Positions 61,175 to 64,000 of a stretch of 64,000 nucleotides of DNA are shown here, piece by piece; positions within the stretch are counted from its first letter, which is position 1; each line of letters starts with the position of its first letter. The notes under the pieces were generated by a model. It made no database searches. It was not told the DNA's origin and saw only the letters and a program-made list of their open reading frames with translations. The translations under genes and the position numbers were made by a program. Source of the DNA: Tyto alba. Taxonomy: Eukaryota > Chordata > Aves > Strigiformes > Tytonidae. Location of the stretch: positions 9,489,730 through 9,553,729 of the forward strand of contig NW_024881324.1 in NCBI RefSeq assembly GCF_018691265.1. Reading direction: 5' to 3'.

Positions 61175-63600
61175 AGAAGTAGCAAAAAAGATGGCAACTT
61201 TTTCTAAGAGACGGAGGCAAAAATAAATTCATAATATGTAATGTTTATATTTTTCTATTAACAATAGCATACACTTCTTAACTAACTCTGAAAAAGACAG
61301 CTAGGGTTATAAAAATAGCTTCATCTGTCTCAGTTACACTTTTGTCTCACTTAAATGCACATTAAAAATATGTACACTTTTTCGTTTTAGTGTTGGAAAA
61401 GTTACTGTTCATTTGACTCAAAATATGATTTTCCTTTGTCATGCATTACTTTTCCTATTATAAGAAAGAACATGTTAAAATTATTGAAAATATGATGATC
61501 ACACTCCATTCATACATTCACAGAAAATCATACTTTCTAATTCTTGAAATGGGACTTATACATCAAGCTTATAAGCAAAATATTTGGGTTTTTTACTCTG
61601 TCCATACTTCATGCGTTTAATTTTTTTTAAAGTCTTTGCACCCATGGTTCACATGAATGAAATCTTTTGTTCAGAATATGATACGTATTTTTAGGTGGAA
61701 GAGTTTATACCATTAAGGTTTTACTTTCTCTTCCCCCTTCCCATAGCATTTTTTCAAGTCCTTGATCTGAGCTGTATTGATAAAAAAAAAAAAAAAACAA
61801 CCCCCAAAAAAAACATTTGGAATGTTTGTCATGCTGATAAAATGCAACTCATCTGTTTTGCACTTAAACAAAAAGTGAATTCTTGACGTTCTCAGTCAGT
61901 GGGAACAGGATTTTATCCTAAGTCTTATTACAAATATACAGTGGGAAAAACAAAGTTGAGCTGGAGAGAACAAGGCCAAATAGTTCTACTAAATGTTCCC
62001 TTTATTTCTTTTAAAGTAAGGCATTTTAATGTTGTTTTCTGCACTACCAGAGTAGTCATAATTTCTTCTGTTTTGGAAGAGTAATTGGAATTATACTTTA
62101 TTCTGATTCTCTTTAGTAATAATCTGTTCCTCCTTATTTGTATGTATAGCAAGAGAAGAGGTAGAGAAATCAGGAAAAAAAGATTGAGCCAGATCTGGAG
62201 ATGGGAATGCAGGCTGTCTTAGGGATGTAAAACAGCATATAACTCCAGCTCACCTCTGTGTATGCTCTGGCACTGAAACAAAGTGTGCATCATCAGTGCT
62301 GTTCTGAGATTGTTCATGTGGCAGTGGCAGTTTTCTCTTGGAGGTGGGTGTCTGCATTTATCTTTGGTAACTGTCTCCCCTATTTAGATAAATGATCACA
62401 GCCCCTTGTCTTAATATTCAGTATAGTTGATTTATATGAGCTCAGTTTAATTCAACATTAAAGGGATTTCAATTGTACTGTCGTTTGAACTTACACAGCT
62501 TTTAGTTTGAATAATACCCTGAATGTGTGTGTACACAAACAGAGGGAAATAACACAGGACTTAAAATGGTTTGTAGACTTCGCAGGAAAGCTACTAAATC
62601 AGATTTTTAATTGATAACAAGGCTCCTGTAGTAAATACTGGACTTACAAAATACAAGCTTAAATAAGAGAATTCTGTAAAGTGTTTTTGCTCATAAAGTG
62701 TTATATTTCATAGTGCTTATCTTACATCCTTGACAAAATGGCTGCCACTACTAAAACAGTTTTTATTGTTTGTATTTTTAAATACATGAGCTCATGGCTA
62801 TGGACATCACAACTACAGAAGCAAGCTCTCATGAGCATCAGGAAAAATCCAGTTTGCATGTCATTTTAAGAATTAAAAAGCAAAAATTCCACAGCATTTT
62901 GGTTCTAAGGTTTAGACTTCCAAGTAAATATTAGGCATTTGTAAAAATCCAACCTCCCTATCTAGTAACAAAAAATTATGCATCTCATGAGACTCAGAGG
63001 TATTTGTGAACTGGAGGCAGAGCAGACAAGTCCTAACAACTTTTAAGGCGAAATACAGAAACAGTCTCTCCTGAGAGGAAAACTCGTATTTCCTATACCT
63101 TGAGTGAATGCTCAGCTACTAACCAGTACTTGGCTTTTTTTGTTGCTGTTGTTTCCTTGTGCACATCCTCCTTTTCAGCACATTTTCCATTCTAGTTTTC
63201 AGGGAATTGCTTAGACTGATAGAGGGGAGGCAGCAGTGCAGAGCGAGAGGAGATGTCAGTGGTGAGAAAGCTCTTCCTGCGTCAGGGCGAGCGTGCACGA
63301 CGCTGGTAGACGGAACCACGGCTGAAGGAAACAACAGCCAAGCGAGCAGCATCTCAGCTGAGCCCTGGGTGAGTTCGGCAGCTCCGGCAGCTGTGGATTT
63401 CTTCCAGTTTCCCTGCTTCCCCTCTTGGGGAAACCCAGGGCTGGATTACAAAGCACAAGCCACTGGAATTTGAACCTCCTGGTCTTAAGACAGCTTGAAC
63501 AAAAAAGGGAACCCCATCTGTGTTGGTTGTGGCACTTTTCAGGGAGACGGGAGAGCTCTAAAACCACTTAGGTCAAGAAGGGAATTAAACTGCTCTCTGC
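61175..63600. other. intergenic region downstream of PAK1IP1
   Basis: AT-rich sequence with an A run at 61781-61797 and scattered TTTTA-type low complexity. No gene, RNA or known repeat recognised. The last 450 bp (63150-63600) are richer in G+C but show no coding signal that I trust. Confidence 0.55.
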
Positions 63601-63604
63601 TTTC

Positions 63605-64000
63605 TGACCACTAGCTGCGGAGCCGCGGAAGAACGACACACCGAGACGGGTTCAATGTGGGTAATAGAGCATCAATCTACGTGTGTCTTTATTGGTCCAG
63701 GGTACATATATTTATATAGACAATGATAATTATTATGCCTACTAGTCACTAGCTGATTGGCTTAAGCTCTAAAGGTCGTATTCACACGGTCCACGTACTT
63801 GCAGTCAGCTAACAGCACAAGCTTCTTATAACACTAAGTTTCTCATGCCACTATTTCTAATTCCTCTTGACTTGTTTTCAATACACAATGGTACCATAAC
63901 ACAATGTTTCTCAGACCACCGTTACCATAACACTAGGTTTCTCAGACCACTATTCCTAATTCCCCTTAACCTGTTTTCGACACACCACGGTACACAGGGC
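63605..64000 (-). mobile_element. LTR-like element of an endogenous retrovirus (runs to right edge)
   Basis: Read on the minus strand, the segment has the layout of a retroviral LTR. A U3-like part (63993 down to about 63720) holds two 62-bp direct repeats. A TATATAAA box follows at 63711-63718, then AATAAA about 20 bp further on (63688-63693), then an R/U5-like part ending near ...GTGGTCA at 63605. The close TATA-to-AATAAA spacing suggests a short R region, as in alpharetrovirus-type LTRs. No primer-binding-site-like TGG follows the presumed 3' end, so this is either a solo LTR or the 3' LTR of a minus-strand provirus whose body lies beyond 64000. No viral gene is visible in the window. Confidence 0.65.
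63833..63993 (-). repeat. 62-bp direct repeats within the LTR U3
   Basis: Copies at 63833-63894 and 63932-63993 are equal in length and differ at several positions, mostly transitions. Both run from actaAgtttctca to a ggtac end. A partial third copy (63902-63930) sits between them and keeps only the first part plus the gtaccataac-like end. Direct repeats of this sort are typical of U3 enhancers. Confidence 0.85.

Overview
This is nuclear genomic DNA from a vertebrate, almost certainly a bird. The genes are split by GT-AG introns into small exons, and there are two long 5'-truncated CR1 (chicken repeat 1) LINE copies, a CR1 3' fragment and a probable retroviral LTR. No prokaryotic features, operons, CRISPR arrays or novel gene systems were seen. 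It is an ordinary protein-coding locus with a few points worth checking.

Layout. (1) Positions 1-38301, minus strand: NUP153, a nuclear-basket FG nucleoporin. Eighteen coding exons can be joined in frame from the start codon at 38301 down to an FG-repeat exon that runs off the left edge. They give 1079 residues; the C-terminal FG region lies outside the window. Intron 1 is 15.7 kb. (2) 37780-39180: the GC-rich CpG-island promoter of NUP153. (3) 39180-43680: intergenic DNA with no recognisable gene. (4) 43684-about 53515, minus strand: a seven-coding-exon gene for a predicted 257-residue protein. It has one RRM, a Tyr/Gln-rich segment and the C-terminal domain of tRNA-Sec-associated protein 1 (TRNAU1AP/SECp43). 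Position and C-terminus make it the probable orthologue of human C6orf52. (5) 52890-54220: a CpG island shared head to head by that gene and PAK1IP1. (6) 53742-61018, plus strand: PAK1IP1, complete in ten coding exons (368 residues), a WD40 protein of PAK1 regulation and ribosome biogenesis. (7) 61175-63600: nothing recognised. (8) 63600-64000: a minus-strand LTR-like element.

The genes do not form a pathway. NUP153 acts at the nuclear pore, PAK1IP1 in the nucleolus and kinase signalling, and the C6orf52-like protein is probably an RNA-binding relative of a selenoprotein-synthesis factor. The most interesting points are: the C6orf52-like gene keeps an RRM and so links C6orf52 to TRNAU1AP, with RRM1 replaced by a short Lys-rich exon; a possible spliced upstream ORF ends 3 nt before its start codon; the spacing of NUP153's first zinc finger is altered; and the LTR U3 carries 62-bp direct repeats.

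All exon borders come from reading GT-AG sites, reading-frame phase and family resemblance. No alignment or transcript data were available.
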